A stretch of 64,000 nucleotides of DNA from an uncultured Prevotella sp. (GTDB lineage Bacteria > Bacteroidota > Bacteroidia > Bacteroidales > Bacteroidaceae). The notes beneath the pieces are model-generated. The model did no database searches. It was not told where the DNA came from and saw nothing but the letters and a program-made list of their open reading frames with translations. Each line of letters starts with the position of its first letter. Within the stretch, counting starts at the first letter, position 1. Of this stretch, positions 41,716 to 51,287 are shown in pieces. The stretch is taken from NCBI GenBank assembly GCA_934183135.1, contig CAKPRX010000001.1, positions 16,925 to 80,924 of the forward strand. Direction: 5' to 3'. The position numbers were made by a program, and so were the translations under genes.

Positions 41716-44700
41716 TAGGGATTTACACGGATGGAAGTGGCTGCGGCACGGCCGGCGAAGGCAGGGCTATAGGCACACTGGGCCTCGCAGGTACCGGTCT
41801 GGTAACTGCCGGCGCGGTCTACGTAGTACTCGGTCTCCAGGACACGGGTACCCTTGGCAAGATGGTCAAAGAAGTAAGCGGTACTGTTGTCGCGGGGGGC
41901 ATAGTAGTAGCCGTTGGCGTAGCCGCTGAGCTGGCTGGCCGGTTCGAGACAGGCTGCCCGGCGGTCTATGACCTGCACGAAGTCGTAGTCGCGGTCGGCC
42001 TGCAGCGTAATGCGCACCTTGACACGGGTGCCCACCTTCAGCGTGCCGGCGGGGGCTATCACCTCGCGCTTCACAGCCAGTCCGGCAGCAGCCGAACCGG
42101 CCTCGGCCACAGGCACCAAGGCCTGGGCATAGACAGCGCCCCAACTGGTGTGGCTGCCCGTCTTCTGTACGGTGACGGTCTTGGCCGCTCCCTCGCGGCG
42201 CACGGTGGCGGTGCCCACCAAGGGGGTGGGCCGACTGGCGGCGAGACGCTTGCCATCGGCATAGATGACGGCGGGCGACACCGAGGTGCTTAGGTTCTGG
42301 CTGTTGCCCATCAGCAGGGCATAGACGGCATTGGCGCTGTTGATGGGCGTAGCCCAGGCCGTGGTGCGTTTCTCCTGGAGCAGCCACTGCCGCATCTCGG
42401 CGATGGTGGCGGTATCGGCGGGCGTTATCAGGCTAAGCGCCTCGATGGTGGCCACCTGCGTGGGTATGCGGTAGTCGGCCCATGACAGCTGGGCCAGCGG
42501 CGTATCGTAGTAGCGGCCCATGCCCGCCTTGTAGACGGTGCTCTCGCGGGCGCTCTGCAGATAACTGGCAGCCAGTTGCCCACGACCGTAGAGTGCCAGG
42601 ATGACTGCCGAGTTGGCACGGCCGTAGATGGTAAGGTCGCGGCGGGGCTTCTGCATGAGGCCGAGCAGGTACTCGATGGTGGGGGTGACCTTGTGGCCAG
42701 CCAGGGCGCTCACATAGAGATAACGGTAGTCGAGCTCGCTCAGGGTGGGAGCGGTCTTGGACTTATGGGCATCGCTCTTGAGCCGGGCCACGTACTTGTC
42801 CATCTGGCTGTCGAGCCATGCGTGCGACCGGCTGAGCTGTGCCGCGGTGGCCGTCTGCTTGCCTGTCAGGCGGTTGATGCGCTCCAGCATCTCGGCAACT
42901 GTCAGGGTGACAAAGCGGCTACCCTCCATGCCGGCAAACCAACTGATGGCACCGGTACCGCTGTCCAGACGGGTCAGCTTGCGCAGCAGAACCTCCTGGG
43001 CGGCGGCCAACTGGTTGGCATCGAGGTACCGGGCCAGACTGCGCATACGCTCGGTGTCATTGGCAGCCTGCATCAGCCACGGGGTCTCTTCTAACAGGAT
43101 GGTCTTCAGGTCAGGGTTGGCCTCCAAGGTACTGAGCAGACTCTTATCGGGGGTCTGCTGCCACAACTTCAGAGCCGTGGTGATGGCTGGTGTGGTGGTT
43201 ACCAGATGGTAGGCTATGGCGTTGGCATAGTAGGCCGTGGCTATGCTGATGGCGTTGTCGGCCGTGGTCTGAGCCAGGGCGGGCAGCGCCTGTACGGCCA
43301 GCCAGGCGGGATTGTCGGTGTACTCTATAGTGGTAAGGCAGTGGGTGGCCGACGGGGCGAACAGCGAGGCTACGCTAAGAGTATGCTTGCCTGCGCGCTC
43401 CAGGGTAAAGGGCAGTGTGTTGAGCACTTGCTCCTTATCGGGCAGCACTGGCAGATAGTGTTGTTCGCCGTCACTGAAGTTGCGGCCCTCGGCCACGATA
43501 CGGCAGATGAGCAGTTCGTCGGTGGCCCGAGGGGTAAAGCTGAACGTGGCCGACGTGGTGGCATGGGCATCGACACTGAACGGCTGGCGCTGGGTGTACA
43601 CCACGGTAGTGCCATCGGCCGTAAGCAGTTCCATGCGTACCGTGCCCTGGCGGGCCGCGTCATCGGTACTCATAATACGGGCCGACACGGTGGCCTGGTC
43701 GCCCATACGTACAAAACGGGGCATATTGGGCTGAACCATTACCACTTTCTGGGCTACAGCCTCGGCTTCGGTCAGTCCGTAGTTCATGTCGCGGTCGTGG
43801 GCAAAGGCCAGGAACTTCCAGGTGGTAACGGCCTCGGGCAGGGTGAAGCTGATACGCACATCGCCCTTGGCATTGGTCTCTAAGGAGGGGTAGAAGAAAG
43901 CTGTCTCGGCAAAGTTCTCGCGCAGGTTGGGAGCCGTGGCCTGGGGCGCGGCCACGTCGTTCTGACTGTCAGTAGTCTTGGCGCGCAACTCGCCGGCTGC
44001 CGCATAGTCAGCATCGTTCGACCTGGTCACCGCGTTCTCCATCAGGACCCCAGGGTACACCTTGCCGGTGGCCAAGGAGGTCTCGGGGCGGGCCGCAGTG
44101 GCCATACGTCTGTACCTGACAGACGGCATACCATCGTCATACGACCAGGCAGCTAACCGAGATGGCTCCATGTTGATGGAAGACAACTGTTTGGGCCGCA
44201 GATAAGCATAGAGCGACTTGGCCCATGACGACGGGGTACTCCACTGAACTCCGTAGGTAAACCCAGGGGTATACAGGGGGCCGAACGACCAATGGTGAGA
44301 GCGTAGTGCATCCAGCGACTTGTCATAAAGGGTTGCCATAAGCTGGGCACAGGCTGCACGGCCGTCGGGACGACTGATGTGGAGCGTCCAGGTTTCCTTC
44401 TGGCCAGGCACGAGATGGTCGCGGAATGTGGTCCAATGGCTGAGAAGCCGCTTGTCGGGCATGGGGCGGGTGATGTGAACCGTGTGGCTGTAGAGCTGAC
44501 CATGGCGCACCCAGGCGTAAGCTAAGGTAAGTCCGTCGCCATACTCACTACGATAGGTAAAGTCGCGACGGTAGGGATGGCCGTCCAGGTTAAAAGAGCC
44601 CTTCTCCATCATACGACCGCCGGAGAAGAGGCTGTACACAACATACTGGTCGGCAGCCGAGGAGCCAATCTGAAGGCGGATGGGGCCATGGTCGCTGAAA

Positions 44701-47168
44701 CTACTGCTGCTCAGATAGAACCAGTCGAGAGTATCTACAGGCAACTGGTCGTCATCGAGGGTAAAGATAACAAATGAATGGCGTACCGTATCGGTACCGC
44801 AGGTGGCCTGCATACTATGGCGGCCACTCTTCAGACCAGCTATGACGGGGCGGATGTCTATGAGCCTGTTAGCCGGGGCGGTATAGACATGGCCGTCGAT
44901 GGTGTAGCTGACGGTTCCGGCTATCTCGGTGCCCTGGGCGTTGGTATATACGAAGCGTAAGTTACGCAGGCTGTCGCGCTCGGCCATCCGGGCCATCTCG
45001 CAGCGCAGGAATGTAGCACGCGAAGAGAGCGGCAGCACCGTAGCGTTCTCGTGGGTCTCGCCGGCGGCATCGGTTACCGTGGCGCGAACCGCAAAGTTGT
45101 ACGCAAAGTGAGGCTCGTCGGTATCGGGAACCGTCATGGGAACTGGGATGACAAAGGCACCCGAGGCATCGGTAACCACCTCGCCCGAGGTGACCTGTGT
45201 ATCGTTGGCCCGAGAGGTGCCATAGCGCCACCAGAGAGGTGTGCGGCGCGTCACGCCATACTTGACCTTGGCGCCCTGGAGAGGCATGCCGGCATAGCTG
45301 ACGGCCCGCCCGGTAACAGCCACGGTGTCGCCCACCTCATAGCGGGTCTTCACGGTGTCCATGTCTATCCTGAAAGTAAAGCGCTTGTACTGCTCTACCT
45401 CGATGGCCACTGCCTCGCGCCAACTGTTGCCCACGCATATCCTATAGGTACCCGTCAGGGCTGCCGTGGGCAGCACGAAGCTGGCCGAAGCCGAGCCGTA
45501 GCTGTCGGTGGTAATCTTCTTCTCGGCCACGACCTTGTAGTTGGCATCCTTGAGCTGCAGGGCATATTCCCTGTCGGCCAGCACATTGGTAGTAACAGCA
45601 TCGATAACCTTGTAGGCCACCAGGGCCACCTGTACGGTCTGTCCCGGACGGTAGATAGAGCGATCGGTAAAGAGACGCACGTTGTCGCCGGCCTGACGGC
45701 TGGTAGTTACAGAACGGTTCCAGGCAAAACTGTAGGGGGCGTAGTTGTCGGCAGCGGTATAGGCACGCACCTTAGAGCGGTTGTTCAGGCCAGCGCTGGC
45801 CTCGCCCTTGCTGTCGGTGGTAAGGAGCTCGACCTTGTCCTCGCCCGAGAGCAACTCTATCCGGGCACCGGGTACAGGCTGCCCCGTAGTGGCGCTCACG
45901 GCCACCAGTCGGGTTACCTGGGTCTTCTCATTCTGCATCAGCACCATCATATCGGTTACGTGGAGCTTGGCATACTGGGGCTCTACACCCTTGGTGTCGG
46001 CCACGGCCTCTACCAGATACACCCCCATGGGCAGCGGAGCTATCGTGGCGGTATCAGAGAGCGTCTTGTAAGCCGGCTGACCGTAGTACCGGCGCCTGAT
46101 GACCTGCACAGGCTTGCCAGCCACGTACCGCTTCAGCGCCTGAGGCTCCTCGGCGACCGTGTAGCCCTTAGATGCCTTATAATAAGTATCCTTCAGGCGG
46201 TAAACGTTCAGCGTGAGCTGCTTAATGTTGCGCAGGGCATTGACACGGACCAGGCGCGCCGTAGCGGGGAGCATAGTTTCCTGAGCCAGACTTATCGTGA
46301 AAGTTGGGGCGATAAGTTCGGCGCGCTCATTGCGCAGCCGGTTCATGCCTTTCCACGCTCCCCACCTGGCCAAGGCATTGTCAATGTATGTCATCCTGTC
46401 GGCCTCGGTAAAGCGGTCGTCGGCCTTCATCAGCTCAAAGCGCCTGATGGCCAAGTCGCCAGCCTCCTCTATATCCTGGTAGACGGCTATCAGCGAGTCT
46501 ATCTGCTGCAACTGCTTGGCGCGATGGGCACCAGGGGCCACATTGTTATAATAGTCGCTAACGGCCCAGCCCGCCATGATACAGGCGGCACGGCGATTGG
46601 CGTGGGCGGCATAGTAGTCGCGAAGCTCGGCATAAGCCCGGGCCTCGAAACCGATAACGTGGAGCAGGTCGTCGTCAAAGACCGACGCGTAGCCACCACA
46701 CACCACCAGCGGCTCGTACACCTGGGCCTGGGTGTGGGCCAGACGGTCCTTGTCCTGGAGAGCCCGGGCAAAGCAGGCGCGGCACTTGGCCTCATGCCCG
46801 TCCTTATTGGCATACTGGTAGCTGTCTCTGTATAGTTTGCCCAGTACAGTGGCATACACCGCCTTGAGCACGGGATCCGTGGCCGCTGTCTCGGCCCGCT
46901 CCATGCGGGCCACCTCTATGTCAAACGAGTCGGGCGCGAGCTGAACCATCATACTGGACCGGCAAATCTGGGCCTTTACGAGATGGCCATACTCCTTCTC
47001 GGCCGCAGCGCGGGTTATTATCTTATCCAGAAGGGTCATCCCGGTACGGGGGTGCCACTCCTCGGCCGCAGCGTAGTACTGCTTCCACAGCGCGGTGTAC
47101 GACTCGGCAGCCATGACCGTCGCGGTACCCAGAAGCAGCAGGGATAGCAAGAAAATCAACTTTCGCAT
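41715..47168 (-). CDS. Giant alpha-2-macroglobulin-like (MG2) protein
   Basis: The 1817-residue secreted protein has a signal peptide (about 1-20) and a helical N-terminal region (about 25-250). Macroglobulin domains follow, with the MG2 segment FTDRSIYRPGQTVQVALVAY near 500 as the clearest mark. The alpha-2-macroglobulin domain (NYGLTEAEAVAQKVVMVQPN, MPRFVRMGD) lies near 1135, and a thioester-domain-like helical region near 1290-1600. The thioester CxEQ is absent: the equivalent place reads ALPALAQTTADNA. It may trap proteases or act in the envelope without covalent bonding. It is the first gene of the operon with DUF1573 and ispH. Confidence 0.9.
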   Translation of the reverse strand: MRKLIFLLSLLLLGTATVMAAESYTALWKQYYAAAEEWHPRTGMTLLDKIITRAAAEKEYGHLVKAQICRSSMMVQLAPDSFDIEVARMERAETAATDPVLKAVYATVLGKLYRDSYQYANKDGHEAKCRACFARALQDKDRLAHTQAQVYEPLVVCGGYASVFDDDLLHVIGFEARAYAELRDYYAAHANRRAACIMAGWAVSDYYNNVAPGAHRAKQLQQIDSLIAVYQDIEEAGDLAIRRFELMKADDRFTEADRMTYIDNALARWGAWKGMNRLRNERAELIAPTFTISLAQETMLPATARLVRVNALRNIKQLTLNVYRLKDTYYKASKGYTVAEEPQALKRYVAGKPVQVIRRRYYGQPAYKTLSDTATIAPLPMGVYLVEAVADTKGVEPQYAKLHVTDMMVLMQNEKTQVTRLVAVSATTGQPVPGARIELLSGEDKVELLTTDSKGEASAGLNNRSKVRAYTAADNYAPYSFAWNRSVTTSRQAGDNVRLFTDRSIYRPGQTVQVALVAYKVIDAVTTNVLADREYALQLKDANYKVVAEKKITTDSYGSASASFVLPTAALTGTYRICVGNSWREAVAIEVEQYKRFTFRIDMDTVKTRYEVGDTVAVTGRAVSYAGMPLQGAKVKYGVTRRTPLWWRYGTSRANDTQVTSGEVVTDASGAFVIPVPMTVPDTDEPHFAYNFAVRATVTDAAGETHENATVLPLSSRATFLRCEMARMAERDSLRNLRFVYTNAQGTEIAGTVSYTIDGHVYTAPANRLIDIRPVIAGLKSGRHSMQATCGTDTVRHSFVIFTLDDDQLPVDTLDWFYLSSSSFSDHGPIRLQIGSSAADQYVVYSLFSGGRMMEKGSFNLDGHPYRRDFTYRSEYGDGLTLAYAWVRHGQLYSHTVHITRPMPDKRLLSHWTTFRDHLVPGQKETWTLHISRPDGRAACAQLMATLYDKSLDALRSHHWSFGPLYTPGFTYGVQWSTPSSWAKSLYAYLRPKQLSSINMEPSRLAAWSYDDGMPSVRYRRMATAARPETSLATGKVYPGVLMENAVTRSNDADYAAAGELRAKTTDSQNDVAAPQATAPNLRENFAETAFFYPSLETNAKGDVRISFTLPEAVTTWKFLAFAHDRDMNYGLTEAEAVAQKVVMVQPNMPRFVRMGDQATVSARIMSTDDAARQGTVRMELLTADGTTVVYTQRQPFSVDAHATTSATFSFTPRATDELLICRIVAEGRNFSDGEQHYLPVLPDKEQVLNTLPFTLERAGKHTLSVASLFAPSATHCLTTIEYTDNPAWLAVQALPALAQTTADNAISIATAYYANAIAYHLVTTTPAITTALKLWQQTPDKSLLSTLEANPDLKTILLEETPWLMQAANDTERMRSLARYLDANQLAAAQEVLLRKLTRLDSGTGAISWFAGMEGSRFVTLTVAEMLERINRLTGKQTATAAQLSRSHAWLDSQMDKYVARLKSDAHKSKTAPTLSELDYRYLYVSALAGHKVTPTIEYLLGLMQKPRRDLTIYGRANSAVILALYGRGQLAASYLQSARESTVYKAGMGRYYDTPLAQLSWADYRIPTQVATIEALSLITPADTATIAEMRQWLLQEKRTTAWATPINSANAVYALLMGNSQNLSTSVSPAVIYADGKRLAASRPTPLVGTATVRREGAAKTVTVQKTGSHTSWGAVYAQALVPVAEAGSAAAGLAVKREVIAPAGTLKVGTRVKVRITLQADRDYDFVQVIDRRAACLEPASQLSGYANGYYYAPRDNSTAYFFDHLAKGTRVLETEYYVDRAGSYQTGTCEAQCAYSPAFAGRAAATSIRVNP

Positions 47169-47197
47169 AAGCTTAATGATTAGAGGTTATCACAAGG

Positions 47198-47229
47198 CAA
47201 AATTACTAAAAATAGGCCATGACTGCAAA
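47198..47229 (-). promoter_or_regulatory. Promoter of the macroglobulin-DUF1573-ispH operon
   Basis: Minus strand: TTTG (47226-47229), 20 bases and TAATTTTG (47198-47205), 29 bases before the ATG. Confidence 0.7.
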
Positions 47230-47362
47230 TATATCTTTCTTAATTAATGTGTCGAAACCAAAAATTGTCAGTAGCACGGCAGAGAGAAGCGCCCTGGACG
47301 GAAAATGTGCAAAAAGCGCAAAGAAAATTGCCTTTTTGCTTGCCCGAGCCGCCATTAATGAT

Positions 47363-47370
47363 TACTTTTG
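47363..47370 (+). promoter_or_regulatory. -7 box for the basic secretory protein gene
   Basis: TACTTTTG fits TAnnTTTG, 68 bases before the ATG at 47439. CTTG lies 20 bases upstream as a partial -33 box. Confidence 0.5.
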
Positions 47371-47438
47371 CCATCAGACCGCGCACAATGATGACGACGG
47401 GAATATCTACTATAACAACAAATCGACAAACAGACAGC

Positions 47439-48224
47439 ATGACAAAACGTAAAGCAACCCTCTTAGTAGCCGCCCTGCTCATGGGTGCCATGGCTACTGA
47501 CGGCGCAGAGCGCGACACCCATCGCCGCGCATGGAACCACCATCTCCAGCAGATAGTATTCGAAGACCGTGACCAGGGCAGCCGTGGCTCCGACATCTAC
47601 CACGCCATCGTGCCCGACCCCGACGGCTATATCCGCCGGGTAGCACGCCAGGTAATGCGTACCCTGTACTACTCGCCCAAGGACAGTGTCCCCACGTGCC
47701 GCTCCCTCCACTACACGCTGCGCGACGACCCCGGTATTTCGGCCAAGGGGGGCAATAGCCGGCAGACCTCCATCTTCTACAGTACCCGCCACGTAGCCAA
47801 GGCTTTTGGCGATGGCGACACGGCCAAGGTAGACTTCGAGACGCGCGGTGTGTTGCTCCACGAGCTTACCCATGTGTACCAGCTCGAGCCCCAGGGTATA
47901 GGCCGCTACGGTCAGAACCCCACCGTCACCACCTTTATTGAGGGTATGGCCGATGCAGTACGCATTGCCTGCGACGGTTTCCATGACGGCGACCGCCCCA
48001 AGGGTGGCCACTACACCCGGGGCTATCGCTACACGGGCTACTTCCTGGACTGGCTGCGCCGCACCTATCGGGCCGACTTTCTGAAGCGCCTCAACCACTC
48101 TACCCGTGTGGTCGTTCCCTGGAACTGGGACGGCGCCCTCTCGTACGCACTCGGCCAGCCGGCCAGCGCTGAAGCCCTGTGGGCCATGTACATGCAGGCC
48201 ATGGGCGAGAAGGGCCACCGCTAA
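47439..48224 (+). CDS. Basic secretory family protein (putative metallopeptidase)
   Basis: From ATG 47439 the protein has 261 residues, with a signal peptide (about 1-22). The domain matches the plant/bacterial basic secretory protein family: IVFEDRDQGSRGSDIYHAIV, then LLHELTHVYQ near 140 with the HExxH zinc motif, FIEGMADAVRI with a possible third ligand, and GYRYTGYFLDWL. Family members are thought to be secreted peptidases, though activity is rarely shown. The longer open frame from 47247 includes the -7 box and no signal peptide at its start, so it was not used. Confidence 0.88.
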   Translation: MTKRKATLLVAALLMGAMATDGAERDTHRRAWNHHLQQIVFEDRDQGSRGSDIYHAIVPDPDGYIRRVARQVMRTLYYSPKDSVPTCRSLHYTLRDDPGISAKGGNSRQTSIFYSTRHVAKAFGDGDTAKVDFETRGVLLHELTHVYQLEPQGIGRYGQNPTVTTFIEGMADAVRIACDGFHDGDRPKGGHYTRGYRYTGYFLDWLRRTYRADFLKRLNHSTRVVVPWNWDGALSYALGQPASAEALWAMYMQAMGEKGHR

Positions 48225-48255
48225 CCCCACCACCGCTACGGCATCCATAACACAA

Positions 48256-48301
48256 TGGCGGACTATCGCCGGGAGCACCATGCCCCAACGATAGTCCGCC
48301 A
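48256..48301. terminator. Bidirectional terminator between convergent genes
   Basis: A 13-bp perfect stem (TGGCGGACTATCG with CGATAGTCCGCCA, 20-base loop) lies between the BSP stop and the NagB-fusion stop and is followed by an AT-rich TATATATTTT. Confidence 0.75.
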
Positions 48302-48340
48302 CTATATATTTTAAAAGAGTGTACTACGAGCTACGCAGCC

Positions 48341-50332
48341 TCAGAGAGGCTTGTACTCGACAAAAGCCTCCATGGCCTCGTAGCTGGCCAGTCCGAGCGA
48401 GTCGTAGAGGGCAGCCGTACCCCGGTTGCGGTCCTCGGCGCGCTGCCAGAACAGACGCTCGTCGTTGCCCAGGAACGGCGCGCTCTCCATCTGCGATGAG
48501 TGCTTGAGGATGGCGTTGCGCTTGGCGCGCAGCTCCTCGGGGCTCATGGGTACACACATCTCTATGTTCTCTATCTCCCACTCTGCCCAGGCACCTCGGT
48601 ACATCCATATACGACAGTCTTTGAGCCACTCGGCACCAGCTTCCTTCTCCAGGTCGATAGCTGCCAGGACGGCATCGGTACACTTACGGTGGGTGCCATG
48701 AGGGTCAGCCAGGTCGCCAGCCACAAAAATCTCGTGGGGCTTGACAGTAGTAAGCAGGTGGCGTACTATATCGACATCCTTCTCTGTCATAGGCAACTTC
48801 TCTATCTTACCACTCTCGTAGAAAGGCAGGTCAAGGAAGTGTACGTGGTCCAGGGGAATCTTGTTGAACGTACAGGCCGTACGGGCTTCGCCACGACGGA
48901 TGAGTCCCTTGATGGTACGCACGTCCTGAGTATCGATGTCGCCCTCCTTCTTGTTAGCCAGGAAGCGCTTGATGTCTTTGTACATCTGCTTGATTGTTTC
49001 GTCCTTGTCGCCCATGAAGAGCTGGTTGAAACCATTGATGAAGTGCATGAAACGGGTAACCTCCTCGTCGCCGACGGCGATGTTGCCACTGGTCTCGTAA
49101 GCCACATGCAAGTCGTGGCCCTGCTTAACCAGGCGCTGGATAGTGCCGCCCATGGAGATGACATCATCATCGGGATGGGGAGAGAATACTATGACGCGCT
49201 TGGGGTAAGGGTTGGCACGCTCAGGGCGATAGGTGTCGTCGGCATTGGGCTTGCCGCCCGGCCAGCCCGTGATGGTGTGCTGCAGGTCATTGAAGATCTT
49301 GATATTGGCATCGTAGGCCGAGCCGTAGAGTGCCAGGAGCTCAGAGAGTCCGTTCTCGTTGTAGTCCTTGTTGGTCAGCTTCAGGATGGGCTTGCCTGTT
49401 ACCTGGCACAGCCATACCAGGGCGGCGCGGGTGAGCTTGTCGGTCCACTTGCAGCTCGACACCAGCCATGGGTGGATGATGCGGGTGAGCTTGCTGGCGG
49501 CCGGCAGGTCTATAACCACGTGCGCGTCGTTGTGGGTCTGCAGGAAGCTGGCCGGTATGGCATCCGTTATCTTGCCCTCGACGGTGGTGCGGATGATGTC
49601 GGCTTTCTCCTCGCCCCAGGCGGTAAGGAATATCTTGCGGGCAGCCAGAATGTCGGCTATGCCCAGCGTGATGGAACACGGGGGGACGGGTTCCTGTGAG
49701 CCGAAGCTCATGGTCATCTCCTCGCGGCTGGTAGCGTCGATCAGGATGATACGCGCGGGCGATGTAAGGGTAGAGCCCGGCTCATTGGTAGCGATGTTGC
49801 CGATACGGCCTATGCCCAGCAGCATGACGTCGATGCCGCCAAAGGTCTGTATGCGCTGCTCGTACAGACGGCAGTGGCTCTGCACGGCCTCCTGGGATAT
49901 GGTTCCGTCGAGCGTATAGACGTTCTGCTCGGGGATGTCGACATGGCTGAGGAAGCGGTCGCGCAGCTGGCTGATGGCGCTGTGCTGACTATCCGGCGAG
50001 AGGGGGAAGTACTCGTAGGCGTTGAACACCACAACGTTGGCGAAGCTAACCTGCTTGTGCTCGTAGCGCTGGATAAGCTCGTTGAACACGGGGGTAAGCG
50101 ACTGGCCGGTACCGAGGCCCAGCACGCAGTACTTGCCTAACATTTCCTTGGCCTTGATCTCGGCCACGATGGCGTCGGCTATACGGGCGGCGCCCTCATC
50201 TACGGTAGGATAGATGTCTGTGGGGATGTGCTCCTCACGGGTAATCTCAGAGCGCTCTACTGCCGTCTTCGGGTTGTAGAACTCTTCGGGTACCTTGTTG
50301 AATACTATCTGTGAACTAAGATTTAATCTCAT
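48341..50332 (-). CDS. NagB-like domain fused to PIG-L/LmbE-type deacetylase domain
   Basis: Residues 30-330 of 663 form a glucosamine-6-phosphate isomerase-like (NagB/SIS-type) domain with GLGTGQSLTPVFNEL and a long sugar-isomerase core, but without the canonical NagB [13 protein letters not shown] text. From about 385 a PIG-L domain begins with VIVFSPHPDDDVISMGGTI, where HPDDD is the zinc-binding motif (usual form HPDDE), and LADPHGTHRKC carries the later His. It could deacetylate and deaminate amino sugars in one chain; this is inferred. I recall similar long NagB-type proteins in Bacteroides. It follows the true nagB after 23 bases. Confidence 0.88.
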   Translation of the reverse strand: MRLNLSSQIVFNKVPEEFYNPKTAVERSEITREEHIPTDIYPTVDEGAARIADAIVAEIKAKEMLGKYCVLGLGTGQSLTPVFNELIQRYEHKQVSFANVVVFNAYEYFPLSPDSQHSAISQLRDRFLSHVDIPEQNVYTLDGTISQEAVQSHCRLYEQRIQTFGGIDVMLLGIGRIGNIATNEPGSTLTSPARIILIDATSREEMTMSFGSQEPVPPCSITLGIADILAARKIFLTAWGEEKADIIRTTVEGKITDAIPASFLQTHNDAHVVIDLPAASKLTRIIHPWLVSSCKWTDKLTRAALVWLCQVTGKPILKLTNKDYNENGLSELLALYGSAYDANIKIFNDLQHTITGWPGGKPNADDTYRPERANPYPKRVIVFSPHPDDDVISMGGTIQRLVKQGHDLHVAYETSGNIAVGDEEVTRFMHFINGFNQLFMGDKDETIKQMYKDIKRFLANKKEGDIDTQDVRTIKGLIRRGEARTACTFNKIPLDHVHFLDLPFYESGKIEKLPMTEKDVDIVRHLLTTVKPHEIFVAGDLADPHGTHRKCTDAVLAAIDLEKEAGAEWLKDCRIWMYRGAWAEWEIENIEMCVPMSPEELRAKRNAILKHSSQMESAPFLGNDERLFWQRAEDRNRGTAALYDSLGLASYEAMEAFVEYKPL

Positions 50333-50355
50333 CTTTCTGATAAGTTAATACTATT

Positions 50356-51147
50356 CTACAAATTGTCTTTTTCTATATCCTTGAAGTACCTGTAAGTACT
50401 TACCTTGAGCTCGTCGGCTGCCGCCTCGTCGGCCACGATGATGGCGTGCCGGTGCTGCTGCAGGGCGCTGATGGTCCAGGCCTGGGTTACGGCTCCCTCG
50501 ACGGCAGCCTGCAGGGCGCGGGCCTTGTGGTGGCCGTTTACGAGTATCATCACCTCGCGGGCATCCATCACGGTACCCACGCCTACGGTCAGGGCGTGCT
50601 TGGGCACCTTGTTGACATCGTTGTCAAAGAAGCGGCTGTTGGCTATGATGGTATCGGTGGTCAGTGTCTTGACGCGGGTACGCGACGTGAGCGACGAGAA
50701 CGGCTCGTTGAAAGCTATATGTCCGTCGGGGCCTATGCCACCGAGGAAGAGGTCGATGCCGCCGGCCTCGGCTATCATCTGCTCATAGTGGGCGCACTCG
50801 GCCTCGAGGTCGGGGGCGTTGCCGTTGAGGATATGGATGTTCTCGGCAGGGCAGTCGATGTGGTCAAACAGGTTGCGGCGCATGAAGGAGTGGTAACTCT
50901 CCGGATGGCTCTCGGGCAGGCCCACGTACTCGTCCATATTAAAGGTGAGGACGTGCTTGAAACTGACCTGGCCAGCGCGGTAAGCCTCGACGAGGCAGCG
51001 GTACATGCCCTCGGGCGACGACCCAGTAGGCAAGCCCAGTACAAAAGGCTTCTCGGCCGTAGGCTTGGCTGCGTTAATGCGCTCTACTACATGATGGGCT
51101 GCCCACTGTGACAACTTCTCATAATCGGTTTCGATAATTAATCTCAT
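50356..51147 (-). CDS. nagB: Glucosamine-6-phosphate deaminase
   Basis: The 263-residue NagB converts glucosamine-6-phosphate to fructose-6-phosphate and ammonia. [12 protein letters not shown] near 39-50 is the phosphate loop, [21 protein letters not shown] holds catalytic residues, and [18 protein letters not shown] near 136-153 is the family signature. [15 protein letters not shown] follows. Length is standard. It heads a two-gene operon with the NagB/PIG-L fusion and links amino-sugar breakdown to glycolysis. Confidence 0.96.
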   Translation of the reverse strand: MRLIIETDYEKLSQWAAHHVVERINAAKPTAEKPFVLGLPTGSSPEGMYRCLVEAYRAGQVSFKHVLTFNMDEYVGLPESHPESYHSFMRRNLFDHIDCPAENIHILNGNAPDLEAECAHYEQMIAEAGGIDLFLGGIGPDGHIAFNEPFSSLTSRTRVKTLTTDTIIANSRFFDNDVNKVPKHALTVGVGTVMDAREVMILVNGHHKARALQAAVEGAVTQAWTISALQQHRHAIIVADEAAADELKVSTYRYFKDIEKDNL

Positions 51148-51178
51148 TGTTTTGATGTTTAAGTTATATTCTGAGCCA

Positions 51179-51186
51179 CAAAGTTA
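51179..51186 (-). promoter_or_regulatory. -7 box for nagB
   Basis: Minus-strand TAACTTTG is a full TAnnTTTG match, 31 bases before the nagB ATG. The nearest TTTG upstream is at 14 bases, which is too close for a standard -33. Confidence 0.55.
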
Positions 51187-51239
51187 CAACTAATCGGCTA
51201 CAAAAAGAAACTAATCTCTACATTTTTATCGTTTTTTAA

Positions 51240-51257
51240 ACGAGCCGGACGACTCGT
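51240..51257 (-). terminator. Weak hairpin after the CotH gene
   Basis: On the minus strand ACGAG and CTCGT pair with an 8-base loop and only TTT follows. A second GC-rich stem (GCGGC/GCCGC) lies closer to the stop. Confidence 0.3.
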
Positions 51258-51287
51258 GGCGGCGGCTGTCGCCGCTGCCGCGGGCTC

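Noticed and set aside
45051-46835. 594-codon plus-strand frame
   Set aside because: It is antisense to the macroglobulin gene, with no start context or family.
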